From assembly GCA_947489315.1 (NCBI GenBank), contig CANLCX010000001.1, positions 375,501 to 439,500 of the forward strand: 64,000 nucleotides of DNA, given 5' to 3'. Positions within the stretch are counted from its first letter, which is position 1; each line of letters starts with the position of its first letter. The notes under the pieces were generated by a model. That model was not told where the DNA came from. It made no database searches and saw only the letters and a program-made list of their open reading frames with translations. The DNA is from an uncultured Sphingomonadaceae bacterium (GTDB taxonomy: Bacteria > Pseudomonadota > Alphaproteobacteria > Sphingomonadales > Sphingomonadaceae). Shown one piece after another: positions 16,789 to 24,930 of the stretch. The position numbers and the translations under genes are program-made.

Positions 16789-18528
16789 TCAGAGCCCAAT
16801 CCCCCGGCTTCGTCCGAAGTCCCAATCGACGCCGCCATTTCCGCGCGTGACGCCTGAGATGTGTTTGCCGAGATGCTTCTCGACGGACGGTGTCCAGGGC
16901 ACGAGTTGGAATCCGAGGCCATCGTCGATCATCGCGAAACGGCCCGAGGCGAGCGCGATGCGCCGCTGATAGGTGCCGGCGACATATTCCCCTGATGCAG
17001 ACGGCACGTATGGGCGGCCGAGCTCTTCCGACAGTTGTTCGCCGACCGCATCCAGTTCTCCCTTGCGCAGCGTGTTCAGCAAGTCGCGATTGAAGATCAC
17101 ACGCTGACCTTGCCTCATCGCTAAGCCTTCACCAATCAAATGCTCGGCGCGCCGTTCCAGCGCATCGCTGACCTCGGCGCCAAACCCGCCACCGCCGAGC
17201 GGCGTCGGTTCGCGTGCGATCGCCTGCCGATCGAGCCAGGTCGCCCCCGACGCGGTCACTTGCCGTTCTGTCGACAGGTCAGAGCGGACCGCGAGCACCA
17301 CGCGGCGGCGGCCCTTCGCATCGTCGAATTTCCGCAACTCGACGATTGATCCGGGTGCGCCGTCTCCGGCCGCGTCGATATGCGGCAGCCGGACATGATG
17401 GGTGCGACCGTCGACACCGTCGATCACCGCATAAGCCGTTCCCTTGAGTTCGTCATCGAGACCGCGATCGACCAGTCGGCCGATGACAGGATCGCTCAGG
17501 CTTTCGCCAGCCAGCACGTAGCTCGATGCGCCTCGCTCAATGCCGCGCTCAGCAAGCCCGCGATGGATGCGCTTGATGATGTCGCCGCGCTCACCGAGTT
17601 CGCGCAGCGTCGCCTCTGCGCTCTCCTCCATCACCCACTGACCGGGGCTGATCTGACTGGCGAGGCCGAGGGATTCAAGCCTGCGGATTCGTCCGACCTT
17701 GAGCGTGTGAAGTTCGTCTGGCCCGCGTCCGCGGCGGGGCGCGAGGTCGATGATGCCGTGGGGATTGGCGTCACGCTGGAGTTGGCGGTCGAGGGTGGTC
17801 CAGCGTTCGCTGTCGATCTGTCGTTCAAGGGATTTGCGGATGTCGTGGTCGGTGCGTGGACCGAGTTCCAACGTGATGAAATCGCGGGCGCGATCGCGCA
17901 TACCCTCCCTGATGTAGTCCCGGGAGATCACTAGGTCGTCGCCATCATCCCGCACGCCGCGCACGATGAGATGAATATGCGGGTGTTCGGTGTTCCAGTG
18001 GTCAACGGCGACCCAGTCGAGTTTGGTTCCGAGATCTTTTTCCATCTGCCGGGCAAGGTCGGCGGTGAAGGATCGGAGGTCCGCCATCTCCAGCGCATCG
18101 TCAGGTGAGACAATGAAGCGAAAATGATGACGGTCATCTTCGCAGCGCTCGGCAAATGTCTTTGCGTCTATTTCTCCCTTGCCTGGCCCGAACAGCTTTG
18201 CCTTCTCTCCATCGTGGGTCACGCCCTCCCGGCGCAAATAGGTGAGATGTTTTGCAAGCGGCGCGCTGCGTCCATTGTTGCGGACGACACGCGCCTTGAC
18301 GACGGCGCCTCGGGAGCGTGCCGTGATGAATCGATTGGCTTGTACGGCCGCTCGTTTCCCGCGCCCGAAGTGGGAGCGGTTGCCGGGCACGATCATCCCC
18401 TTGCGCGAGATACCGGAACCCGCCTTCTGTGCCGCCGCCATTGCCTGTACGATGAAGGGTCGTGCGCGCCGGCTGGTCGAGGAGCGGATGCGGCCAGGCC
18501 GGATGCGGAAGTCGTCTTCGTCGCTCAT
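16789..18528 (-). CDS. MOBP-type relaxase (VirD2-like, DUF3363)
   Basis: Relaxase that nicks oriT and pilots the strand through the coupling protein. It has 579 residues from ATG 18528. The N-terminal relaxase domain has the three-His metal motif HWNTEHPHIH at 177-186 and an upstream HHFRFIVSPDD motif. The C-terminal DUF3363 region starts near residue 280. A longer upstream extension lacks similarity to the family. It is the last gene of the rdfS-repA-traF operon, with a 244-bp gap before it that may hold oriT. Confidence 0.92.
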   Translation of the reverse strand: MSDEDDFRIRPGRIRSSTSRRARPFIVQAMAAAQKAGSGISRKGMIVPGNRSHFGRGKRAAVQANRFITARSRGAVVKARVVRNNGRSAPLAKHLTYLRREGVTHDGEKAKLFGPGKGEIDAKTFAERCEDDRHHFRFIVSPDDALEMADLRSFTADLARQMEKDLGTKLDWVAVDHWNTEHPHIHLIVRGVRDDGDDLVISRDYIREGMRDRARDFITLELGPRTDHDIRKSLERQIDSERWTTLDRQLQRDANPHGIIDLAPRRGRGPDELHTLKVGRIRRLESLGLASQISPGQWVMEESAEATLRELGERGDIIKRIHRGLAERGIERGASSYVLAGESLSDPVIGRLVDRGLDDELKGTAYAVIDGVDGRTHHVRLPHIDAAGDGAPGSIVELRKFDDAKGRRRVVLAVRSDLSTERQVTASGATWLDRQAIAREPTPLGGGGFGAEVSDALERRAEHLIGEGLAMRQGQRVIFNRDLLNTLRKGELDAVGEQLSEELGRPYVPSASGEYVAGTYQRRIALASGRFAMIDDGLGFQLVPWTPSVEKHLGKHISGVTRGNGGVDWDFGRSRGIGL

Positions 18529-18540
18529 GCCGAATGTCCT

Positions 18541-18670
18541 GCACATCGTGCAAACGCATTGAATTTGCGGAGAAACAACGATGATCGCAGGCTGCGCGTG
18601 TGCTGCGCACATCGTGAGTGCATCACATAACCCTTTGAAAACCCACAACCGTCCACAGCCGCACATCGTC
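18541..18670. repeat. Three GCACATCGT repeats upstream of relaxase; oriT candidate
   Basis: GCACATCGT(G/C) occurs at 18541, 18607 and 18661 in the same orientation, in the 244-bp gap between the lytic transglycosylase and relaxase genes. The middle copy overlaps a GC-rich partial dyad (GTGTGCTGCGCAC). Repeats of this kind near a relaxase start are typical of oriT/accessory-protein binding sites or an operator; the nick site cannot be assigned by eye. Confidence 0.4.
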
Positions 18671-18772
18671 GGCTTTTATCCTGCCATCCCCTTCCCCTGT
18701 TGCAGACCTTTCCGCTCATTCCACGCCACATTGCGCTTCTGCTTTCGGAACTGCGAATTGCGCCAGCGATCG

Positions 18773-19531
18773 TCATGGGCGCCCATCTATACGCGTCCGC
18801 GCAACAAACATGGCATCGGGCTGTGCGCCGTCGGCGCTTTGGTGATGCGATTTTGGTCGTCGTGGATGCGTCTCCAAACGGCGCTTGTCTTGCGTTGCGT
18901 CTGCAGCCGAATTGCTCTGGGATCGTTCGACAAACAGCGGAGCTTCGCGCCAATCGGGCGGTAGCGGAACCGCAACGCGAGTGTTGTCATTCGACGCCAG
19001 TCCGAGCATCGGAAGCAGTGTCGCCATGTAAACGCGGGTCTCGCGTGGCAGCGCGCGACCGGTGTCCAGATGCTGCTGGTAGCGTTCCGGCCCTGCATTG
19101 TAGGCCGCGAGAAAGCCGGGCGAACCGAAGCGGTCGTGCATCTCGCGTAGATAGGCTGTACCGCCGAGAATGTTGTCGCGCGGGTCGAACGGATCGCGGC
19201 CGAGACGATGGCGGATGCGCAGCTCCGCCCAGGTTGCGGGCATGATCTGCATGAGGCCCATCGCGCCGGCGCTGGAAACGGCGCGCACGCGCCCTGCGCT
19301 TTCGACCTGCATTACGGCGCGGATCCAGCGCTCGGGCATGCGGAAGCGCTGCGATGCCTCTGTGAAGTAAGCGCCATAGGGATCCTGCACCGACTGCGCG
19401 ATCGGCGTGCTATGAGCGATGCCGACCGACGGCAGTCCGACAGTGGAAAAGAGGCCGGTAAGGAGAAGGAGAGCAACCGACCGGATGGCGCAAAGCCATC
19501 CGGCGGCGCTGCGATGGCGGAGTATGTGCAT
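18773..19531 (-). CDS. Conjugation-associated lytic transglycosylase (SLT)
   Basis: Periplasmic peptidoglycan lyase that would open the wall for the Trb channel. It has 252 residues: an N-terminal signal/anchor (about 12-40), then the SLT domain with PERWIRAVMQVESAGR (catalytic Glu in QVES), SSAGAMGLMQIMPATW and AAYNAGPERY. The C-terminal tail is polar and low-complexity. It lies 4 nt from the DUF736 gene in the traF operon. Confidence 0.9.
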   Translation of the reverse strand: MHILRHRSAAGWLCAIRSVALLLLTGLFSTVGLPSVGIAHSTPIAQSVQDPYGAYFTEASQRFRMPERWIRAVMQVESAGRVRAVSSAGAMGLMQIMPATWAELRIRHRLGRDPFDPRDNILGGTAYLREMHDRFGSPGFLAAYNAGPERYQQHLDTGRALPRETRVYMATLLPMLGLASNDNTRVAVPLPPDWREAPLFVERSQSNSAADATQDKRRLETHPRRPKSHHQSADGAQPDAMFVARTRIDGRP

Positions 19532-19535
19532 CGCT

Positions 19536-19874
19536 TCAGCTCTGTTCGCGGCGCTTCGGCGGCCGGTTCCAGGTGAGTAGATAGGTGTCGTTCTCGCTCA
19601 CCGAATGAAACAGGTTGGCGTGGATTGGATGCGGCAGAGCCGGATCGTCGATCAGCAGCGAAACGTAATCCCCGGCCTTCTCGCCGGTGCGTTTCCAGCC
19701 TGCGCCGATCTCCTGGGCTTGGTCGTCCGTGCCGATATGGACGCGGTAGTCTGGTGCGTTCTCGGCGTCGGTTTGTTCGGCCGGAACGAGCGTCAGTTCA
19801 GCGTCGAGGGTGAGCGTCTTGAGGTGGCCGCGATAGCCGTCCCTGGTGCGGGTGAAGTGTCCGATATGTGCCAT
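19536..19874 (-). CDS. DUF736 family protein (copy 1)
   Basis: 112-residue beta-rich protein starting MAHIGHFTRTRDGYRGHLKT with the family motif YRVHIGTDDQAQEIGAGWKRT (split here by a turn) and the C-terminal LLTWNRPP. DUF736 genes are nearly universal in this class of ICE, usually next to traF or relaxase genes; their function is unknown. A second, divergent copy is at 27504-27827. Confidence 0.88.
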   Translation of the reverse strand: MAHIGHFTRTRDGYRGHLKTLTLDAELTLVPAEQTDAENAPDYRVHIGTDDQAQEIGAGWKRTGEKAGDYVSLLIDDPALPHPIHANLFHSVSENDTYLLTWNRPPKRREQS

Positions 19875-19920
19875 GGGAATGTCCTTTCGATTGGCGTTGG
19901 TGGAAGGTTTGCCGTGCTGG

Positions 19921-20466
19921 TCATCGGGAATCCGCACGCCAGCGGTAGCCGCCCGTTCCATCCTCGTCGGTCCACAGCGGGACCGCCGAGCCGATGATCG
20001 AGGTGGCGGGGATCGGGCCGAAATACCGTCCGTCGAGGCTGTTCTCGACGCTCCGGTTCATGAGGAAGACTTCGCCTGCCGCGATGCGCCGGCAGCCCTG
20101 CCAGACGGGCATCGGTCGACCGATGGAATCGTGCCGAAGCGCCTCTCCCATCGCCACTCCATCGACGGTGATGTTGCGGTCGATGCGGCAGACGGTCTGA
20201 TCCGGCAGGCCGACGATGCGCTTCAAGAGCGGGATGTCCGGCGGCAGATAACGGCGTTCCGTCACGAAGCGTTCGTGCCGTTCAGGCGGATTGACGGCGA
20301 CGAAGTCCTGTACGTCGATCTGGTCGACGGGGTGCACCTGGTAGAACCCGATCGGAGCGGACGGGCTGGCGTTCCAAATGACACGCGTGGGGAAATCGAC
20401 GAAAGCAGACGCTGCGATCGCACCGATCGCCGCGGCGCCGACGAGGAGCAGCGCTCGGTGTTTCAT
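19921..20466 (-). CDS. traF: TraF-like S26 signal peptidase
   Basis: Membrane-anchored serine peptidase (181 residues) of the S26/TraF family, which in RP4 matures and cyclises the TrbC pilin. One N-terminal helix (6-24) is followed by the catalytic Ser in SPSAPIGFY near residue 36 and the general-base Lys in LLKRIVGLP near residue 82. The start overlaps the DUF2840 stop (ATGA). Its substrate is likely the trbC product at 6389-6721. Confidence 0.93.
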   Translation of the reverse strand: MKHRALLLVGAAAIGAIAASAFVDFPTRVIWNASPSAPIGFYQVHPVDQIDVQDFVAVNPPERHERFVTERRYLPPDIPLLKRIVGLPDQTVCRIDRNITVDGVAMGEALRHDSIGRPMPVWQGCRRIAAGEVFLMNRSVENSLDGRYFGPIPATSIIGSAVPLWTDEDGTGGYRWRADSR

Positions 20467-20939
20467 TGGCCGACCCTCCGCCGCTTCAGAAAGGCGGTAT
20501 GACGGGTCGGTGTGTAGCGCCGTGGCTCAAGACGTGCGGCCATTCGGTTGTGAACGTGCCGCCAATATTCCGGTGGAACATCGGCGGGATCGATGTCGAT
20601 CGCGTCGATGGCATCGACCGCCTGCAAAACACGCGCGACCTTCGGCCAGCCCTCGGCATGTAGAAGGATGTCGCCACCGGGCCGCACGAAGGGGAGCGTC
20701 TGATATGCTTCGCCGGGTTCGACCGCGCGCACGATGTCGATACGCGACAGGACCGTGCCATAGTCGTTGGACTGCCAGCGCACGAAGGCGAAGACGCTTC
20801 CGGGCGCGAAGCTGACCATACGCCGCTGGCGATTGATGATCCGTTCGCCGGCCTCGCGGCCGAAGCGAAGCCAGTGTTCAACCTGCTTCTCGATCCAGAT
20901 GAGCTCAACTTGGGTATGGTGGGACGCGAACGGGATCAT
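20463..20939 (-). CDS. DUF2840 family protein
   Basis: 158-residue protein from ATG 20939 (MIPFASHHTQVELIWIEKQVEHWLRFG), matching the DUF2840 family that lies between repA and traF in Trb-type ICEs. It contains the block RRMVSFAPGSVFAFVRWQSNDYGT and the C-terminal RMAARLEPRRYT. Function unknown. Both ends overlap neighbours by 4 nt, so the repA-DUF2840-traF group is translated as a unit. Confidence 0.88.
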   Translation of the reverse strand: MIPFASHHTQVELIWIEKQVEHWLRFGREAGERIINRQRRMVSFAPGSVFAFVRWQSNDYGTVLSRIDIVRAVEPGEAYQTLPFVRPGGDILLHAEGWPKVARVLQAVDAIDAIDIDPADVPPEYWRHVHNRMAARLEPRRYTPTRHTAFLKRRRVGQ

Positions 20940-22027
20940 CGCTCCGCTCCCGGAATAGAGCTTGGGCGACGGCGCGGATGCGTTTCGGTCGCGCGGGATT
21001 GCGTCTCTGCGGATCTGTTTTCCACACTCGCTCGCGCGCAACAAATGTTAGATTCTTGGTTAGACTCTAAGTTAGAGGCGCGATTTTCGTTTTTGTCTTC
21101 GGACGTTAGGCCCGGTTTCGGTTCCCGATGGCACGACACCGCGGTTCCCGATGGCCCGATAGGCCGGGTTCCCGATAGCACGAGGCCGTCAACATCCTGT
21201 CCACAGGGCGCGGGCTCGAAGGCGAGCAGCGTCTTGCCGCCAATCGTGACCTCGATCGACAGAATGTATCCGGGCAGTGGCTGGCGGCGAACGATGTCGC
21301 GCAGTTCATAGGCGAAGCGCTTGAAGGGCGAGAGGCTGCCGGATTTGAGATAGAGATGGCGAAACTCGAACCGCCATCCGGCGCGCTGCTTGCCGCCGTG
21401 TTTGCGCACGATCCGGTAGAGCCAACGGTCGAAGCCGCCGGTCAGCGAGAAATAGGCGCGGTCGATGGTGAGGATCAGCGCGTCGTCGAGGACGGCGCTG
21501 TAGAACCAGTCCGGCACGATCAGTTCGATGCCGGCAGGATTGCCTTGATGATCGGTGCGCTCGACCCATTCGTTGATCCAGGAGAAGCGGTGCCGTCGTC
21601 CCAAGGCGGGCTGGCGGATCGTCGTCGCCACTGTGGTCGATTGAAGCCGATCGAGCGCGGCCTTGAGCCGTTTGTAGTCGCGTGAACTGACGCCGCGACC
21701 GATGAAGGTGAGAATCTCGTAAGGCGTCGCCGCCATGAGGCGCGACGTGCGCAGCCCGGCGTCGCGCGCTTCGACAAGCTGGCTGGCCGCCCAGATCAGG
21801 ATGTCTGCATCCCAAATGGTCGCCATGCCGTGTTCGGGGACCGCCTCAACGCGTATAGCGATATCGGCAACCTCATAGTCGATCGGTTTAACCCGATGCG
21901 ACTTGGACAGGCTGAAAAAGGGATAGGCCATGAGATCCTGCGCATCGCGGGGCGCGAGGTCGCCGCCGAGAGCATGAAACAGCTCCAGTTGGGCGCGCTC
22001 GGACTGGGTGGGTTGTTTCCTCATCAT
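20936..22027 (-). CDS. repA: RepA replication initiator protein
   Basis: 363-residue plasmid-type replication initiator (RPA family, PF10134). Conserved blocks include MAYPFFSLSKSHRVKPIDYE (N-terminal) and WDADILIWAASQLVEARD, with DRWLYRIVRKHGG in the DNA-binding core. The C-terminal 80 residues are low-complexity and coincide with iteron-like repeats. Such genes let an excised ICE replicate transiently. Start chosen at ATG 22027; ATG 22024 and GTG 22042 are alternatives. No strong ribosome binding site is visible, and coupling to the rdfS-like gene is likely. Confidence 0.9.
   Translation of the reverse strand: MMRKQPTQSERAQLELFHALGGDLAPRDAQDLMAYPFFSLSKSHRVKPIDYEVADIAIRVEAVPEHGMATIWDADILIWAASQLVEARDAGLRTSRLMAATPYEILTFIGRGVSSRDYKRLKAALDRLQSTTVATTIRQPALGRRHRFSWINEWVERTDHQGNPAGIELIVPDWFYSAVLDDALILTIDRAYFSLTGGFDRWLYRIVRKHGGKQRAGWRFEFRHLYLKSGSLSPFKRFAYELRDIVRRQPLPGYILSIEVTIGGKTLLAFEPAPCGQDVDGLVLSGTRPIGPSGTAVSCHREPKPGLTSEDKNENRASNLESNQESNICCARASVENRSAETQSRATETHPRRRPSSIPGAER
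21120..21179. repeat. Iteron-like direct repeats within repA
   Basis: GGTTCCCGAT(G/A)GC occurs three times at 21120, 21143 and 21167, spaced 23 and 24 bp, inside the 3' part of repA. Near-helical phasing and association with an initiator gene fit iterons of a replication origin, though repeats this few could also be a coding artefact. Confidence 0.45.
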
Positions 22028-22044
22028 GGTGGGACCAAACACGC

Positions 22045-22326
22045 TCAGCGTGGCCCGCCGCTGGATTTCGCAAGTTTCTCATCATCATGGCGTTTGGCGG
22101 GCAGAACCGATCCGCGCGGATCGGAGGTGGACGTCACAGCGCCGCGATCAGCCCAGGCCTGCAGATCGTCTATGGAATAGACGACGCGCCCGCCAAGTTT
22201 GCGGTAAGCGGGGCCAGTTCCGTAGGTGCGATGTTTTTCCAATGTGCGGCCGGACAGGCTCAGGAAGCGCGCCGCTTCGGGCGTTCTCAGGTAGCGTGGC
22301 GGTAGGTCGGCAGTATTGGCGGGCAT
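22045..22326 (-). CDS. RdfS/AlpA-like helix-turn-helix excisionase
   Basis: 93-residue DNA-binding protein: PPRYLRTPEAARFLSLSGRTLEKHR forms the MerR/AlpA-like helix-turn-helix, followed by GPAYRKLGGRVVYSIDDLQAWAD, the excisionase-type wing. ATG 22326 has GGAGG upstream. It is the first gene of the repA-DUF2840-traF-DUF736-SLT-relaxase operon. In ICEMlSymR7A the corresponding first gene, rdfS, is the excision directionality factor activated by FseA; the same role is inferred here. Confidence 0.8.
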   Translation of the reverse strand: MPANTADLPPRYLRTPEAARFLSLSGRTLEKHRTYGTGPAYRKLGGRVVYSIDDLQAWADRGAVTSTSDPRGSVLPAKRHDDEKLAKSSGGPR

Positions 22327-22809
22327 GATCTGGCCTCCGTGAATGCGATGGAGCCACTCACAAGGAGTGGCGAACAACGGTCACGATGGCGAAGCAGGAC
22401 AGCAAAGGGGGATGGGGAAGTTGGGGGTGCTAAAATCTCACCCTCAGTCGAGTCAATATAGGCGGTTGCGGTCGATAGATTGTAGACGTTTGGTTAGCGC
22501 GCCTGATTGCGGCCTGAAGAAGCTTCTTACCTGTCGATCAGCGGCCCGGTTTGTGCTTTCGCTTGAGATGCCCGGTAAGCAATGGGGTATAGAAGTCATC
22601 GAACAGGAGCTTGTGCGGAAGCGTGGTGTCTAGTGTCGTGCGCTTCTTGATCCCACTGCGTGTTTCTCGGCATTTTGGCTGACATCCCCTAGCGACCGGT
22701 ACACACCTACGGCTCCTGGTAGAGGCCCCGCCCCAAGGCCGTCATAAACTGAGTTCTGACAACGGCGGTTTTCCGGTAAATCTTCCACGCCCCGCCTAAG
22801 CAAGAAGGG
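22327..22809. other. Promoter/leader region of the rdfS-like operon
   Basis: About 480 bp without a supported gene. A GCCACTC-N5-GAGTGGC hairpin lies at 22353-22371 in the leader just upstream of the rdfS-like ribosome binding site. By analogy with ICEMlSymR7A the FseA-type activator should act here. The rest, towards the GST gene, holds no recognisable signal. Confidence 0.45.
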
Positions 22810-23448
22810 CTAGTCTGCTGCAGCAAAGTGATCGAGCTGGTCTTGATAGGCCTTTTTGAAGGCCGGTCGCGATGTCGCCTGTTCGACATAGGCACGACAA
22901 TTTGAATAATCGGCAAGCGCATCGAAGCGATCGGCCAAGCGAAGCACATCAGCCATGATGATGTCTGCTATAGAGAACGCGTCCGTCAGCCAATCGCGTC
23001 CCTGGAGATAAGTCTCGACGTGCCCGAGCCGCGCGGCAAGGAATCCGTCCAAAGCCTGTCGCCCTGGTGTCTGTTCCTCATCCTCTGTGAACTTGAAAAT
23101 CGTGAAGGGTAGAACGGCCATCTCAACAGAATTGAGCCCCGCAAATAGCCATTTGATCACTTCATTACGCCCTTTCGGGTCGGTCGGTAGCAATGCTTCG
23201 CTGGTTTCTGCGACATAGAGCAAGTCGGCTCCACTTTCGAATATGGAAATCTCGCCATGCGTTAGCCACGGTACTTGGCCGAAAGGCTGATGTTGAAAGT
23301 GTTCTTCACCGCGATCCTTGAAAGGTGTACTCTCGATTTTGTAAGGAAATCCAGCCTCTTCCAACGCCCACCGAAGACGAATGTCCCGAACATAGCCTCG
23401 AGGTGCTTCGGGAACCCAATCGAATGTCGTTATCGTCATCTCATTCAT
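22810..23448 (-). CDS. Glutathione S-transferase family protein
   Basis: 212-residue GST: an N-terminal thioredoxin-like domain (YVRDIRLRWALEEAGFPYKIE, then FGQVPWLTHGEISIFESGADLLYVAE with the cis-Pro and glutathione Glu-Ser pair) and an all-helical C-terminal domain. ATG 23448 lies eight bases after GAGGAGAG. It forms a cargo cluster with the YciI and MarR genes, which suggests a detoxification or stress unit. Substrate unknown. Confidence 0.85.
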   Translation of the reverse strand: MNEMTITTFDWVPEAPRGYVRDIRLRWALEEAGFPYKIESTPFKDRGEEHFQHQPFGQVPWLTHGEISIFESGADLLYVAETSEALLPTDPKGRNEVIKWLFAGLNSVEMAVLPFTIFKFTEDEEQTPGRQALDGFLAARLGHVETYLQGRDWLTDAFSIADIIMADVLRLADRFDALADYSNCRAYVEQATSRPAFKKAYQDQLDHFAAAD

Positions 23449-23505
23449 GATGCCATCTCTCCTCCTCAGCATTGACTGTCGGATGTCAGCTTTGCGACCC
23501 GCTCA

Positions 23506-23832
23506 TTAACCTATGGGCCAAACTTCCACGACCCCATGCGCCACAGCACAGGGAACGCCCGACACCTTTTGGACCGCATCTTCCAGCGACTCTGCTTCGA
23601 TTATCGCAAAGCCAGCAACCGGAAGATCTGCGGACATAAACTGTCCGTTCTTGGTTTTGACACCGGACGCTTCGGGATTGCGAACCTGCACAGGCGGACC
23701 TGCAACCCCCATAATGGCACCTTGGGCGACAAGCTGTGCGTCCTGTTCGTGGGCGGCGTTGCGGATCGCGACGGGAGTGCGATCATACCCATCTCGGTTT
23801 CCGTAACCGATGGTTAAAAACTTCGCCATCAT
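23506..23832 (-). CDS. YciI-family protein
   Basis: 107-108-residue YCII/DGPF-like protein: MAKFLTIGYGNRDGYDRT at the start and a C-terminal FAIIEAESLEDAVQKVSG-type helix, as in PF03795. It is related to muconolactone isomerase-like ferredoxin folds; the role is unknown. Two adjacent ATGs (23832, 23829) follow GGAGC. It overlaps the MarR stop by 4 nt, so it is co-transcribed with the MarR regulator. Confidence 0.8.
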   Translation of the reverse strand: MMAKFLTIGYGNRDGYDRTPVAIRNAAHEQDAQLVAQGAIMGVAGPPVQVRNPEASGVKTKNGQFMSADLPVAGFAIIEAESLEDAVQKVSGVPCAVAHGVVEVWPIG

Positions 23833-24302
23833 TTGCTCCTTTCAATATTCTGTTGGCCGAGCACGCCAATCCCACTGTGTAGCGCTTCAAGGTCGAGACC
23901 ACCCTCAAGTGCGAGCAGCCTGTCCACGGCGTCATGCTCGTCGCGCCAGACTGGCAATGCCTCGGCCAGCAGCATGCGACCTTCGTCGGTAAGCGAAAGC
24001 CGGCGAGCGCGTGTGTCTTTCGGGTCGGCAGAAGTCAGCACAAGTCCGCGACGCACAAGTGGCTTTAGCGCCGCAGTCAGTGTCGTGCGGTCCATGGCGA
24101 GGAATGCTGCGACTTCGCCCATGGCCGGTGGCTGGTCGCGGTTCAGCGACATCATCAGGGAGAACTGTCCCTGGGTGATCCCGAACGACCGGAATGCTGC
24201 ATCAAAGCGCCGGGCGAGCGCGCGCGCGGCCCGCTGTGTCCGAAAGCATATGCAGCGGTCGCGAACCTCGACGGTCGCGGAGGGGGGGAGCGAGGCAGGC
24301 AT
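23829..24302 (-). CDS. MarR-family transcriptional regulator
   Basis: 157-residue winged-helix regulator: FGITQGQFSLMMSLNRDQPPAMGEVAAFL, then MDRTTLTAALKPLVRRGLVLTSADPKDTRARRLSLT (split here), the typical MarR wing. I use ATG 24302 because the alternative ATG 24323 would place a perfect palindrome in the coding part. It likely represses its own operon with YciI and GST. Confidence 0.85.
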   Translation of the reverse strand: MPASLPPSATVEVRDRCICFRTQRAARALARRFDAAFRSFGITQGQFSLMMSLNRDQPPAMGEVAAFLAMDRTTLTAALKPLVRRGLVLTSADPKDTRARRLSLTDEGRMLLAEALPVWRDEHDAVDRLLALEGGLDLEALHSGIGVLGQQNIERSK

Positions 24303-24309
24303 AATATAC

Positions 24310-24321
24310 GTTGATATCAAC
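24310..24321. promoter_or_regulatory. Candidate MarR operator
   Basis: GTTGATATCAAC, a perfect 12-bp palindrome in AT-rich DNA 8 bp upstream of the chosen MarR start. This is the usual place and form of a MarR autoregulatory site. Confidence 0.5.
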
Positions 24322-24380
24322 ATAAATATAATGTGTCAATCGAGGTCACTCTTGGCATACCTAAGCAAGTTTTCGTTGAG

Positions 24381-24848
24381 TCACTTTCGCCGTTGGTGAC
24401 GCAGTAGTTTGCGATAACCGCCAGCGACCATTGTTTGTCCGTCTTTGACGAGTCTGATTGTGCTATCCCGCAGCGCCGATGTTTTCCAAGGATCAGCTGC
24501 AACACGGTGGATGCCAAAAATCCGATTGGCAATTTCTCGGTACGTCGCACCAGCAAAATGCCCATCGGTGGCTTGCAGCATTAAACGCAACCGACGCCGT
24601 CGCTGCGTTGTCAGGCGCGTATCGGGGGTTTGGGTACGACCGTTCAGAGCGCGCCAAAGCCGTGTGAGCGCCTCGATGCGATCAAGACCATTCTCATCAA
24701 GCGGTATGAGGGCGGCGAGCGGTTGGTTGGGTCGCGTTTCACCCAGAAACAAAAGGGAGATCGCAGCAAGCCCTTGCCCGTGGGTGATGCTCAACCCGTC
24801 CAGGTCACTGCGTATGGTTTCTGGATCAAGTTCCGGGAAAGACGCCAC
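24381..24848 (-). CDS. DUF2285 C-terminal part of an FseA-like frameshifted activator (Msi171-like)
   Basis: As an isolated frame this starts at GTG 24848 and gives 155 residues with the DUF2285 domain (RRLRLMLQATDGHFAGATYRE, then GGYRKLLRHQ). The same frame is open a further 36 codons upstream to 24956 without any start codon, and that stretch (WLPDADTGTVILTA...) has the look of conserved protein. It joins the DUF6499 frame by a +1 slip at 24957-24960, giving a 256-residue fusion. DUF2285 is the domain of FseA and QseM in ICEMlSymR7A. The fused protein would activate the rdfS-like operon; this is inferred. Confidence 0.85.
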   Translation of the reverse strand: MASFPELDPETIRSDLDGLSITHGQGLAAISLLFLGETRPNQPLAALIPLDENGLDRIEALTRLWRALNGRTQTPDTRLTTQRRRRLRLMLQATDGHFAGATYREIANRIFGIHRVAADPWKTSALRDSTIRLVKDGQTMVAGGYRKLLRHQRRK

Positions 24849-24930
24849 ATGCGTATTTGAAACCGGTGTCTGCGCAGTGAGAATGACCGTCCCCGTATCG
24901 GCATCAGGAAGCCAATGTATGCTCGCTTCT

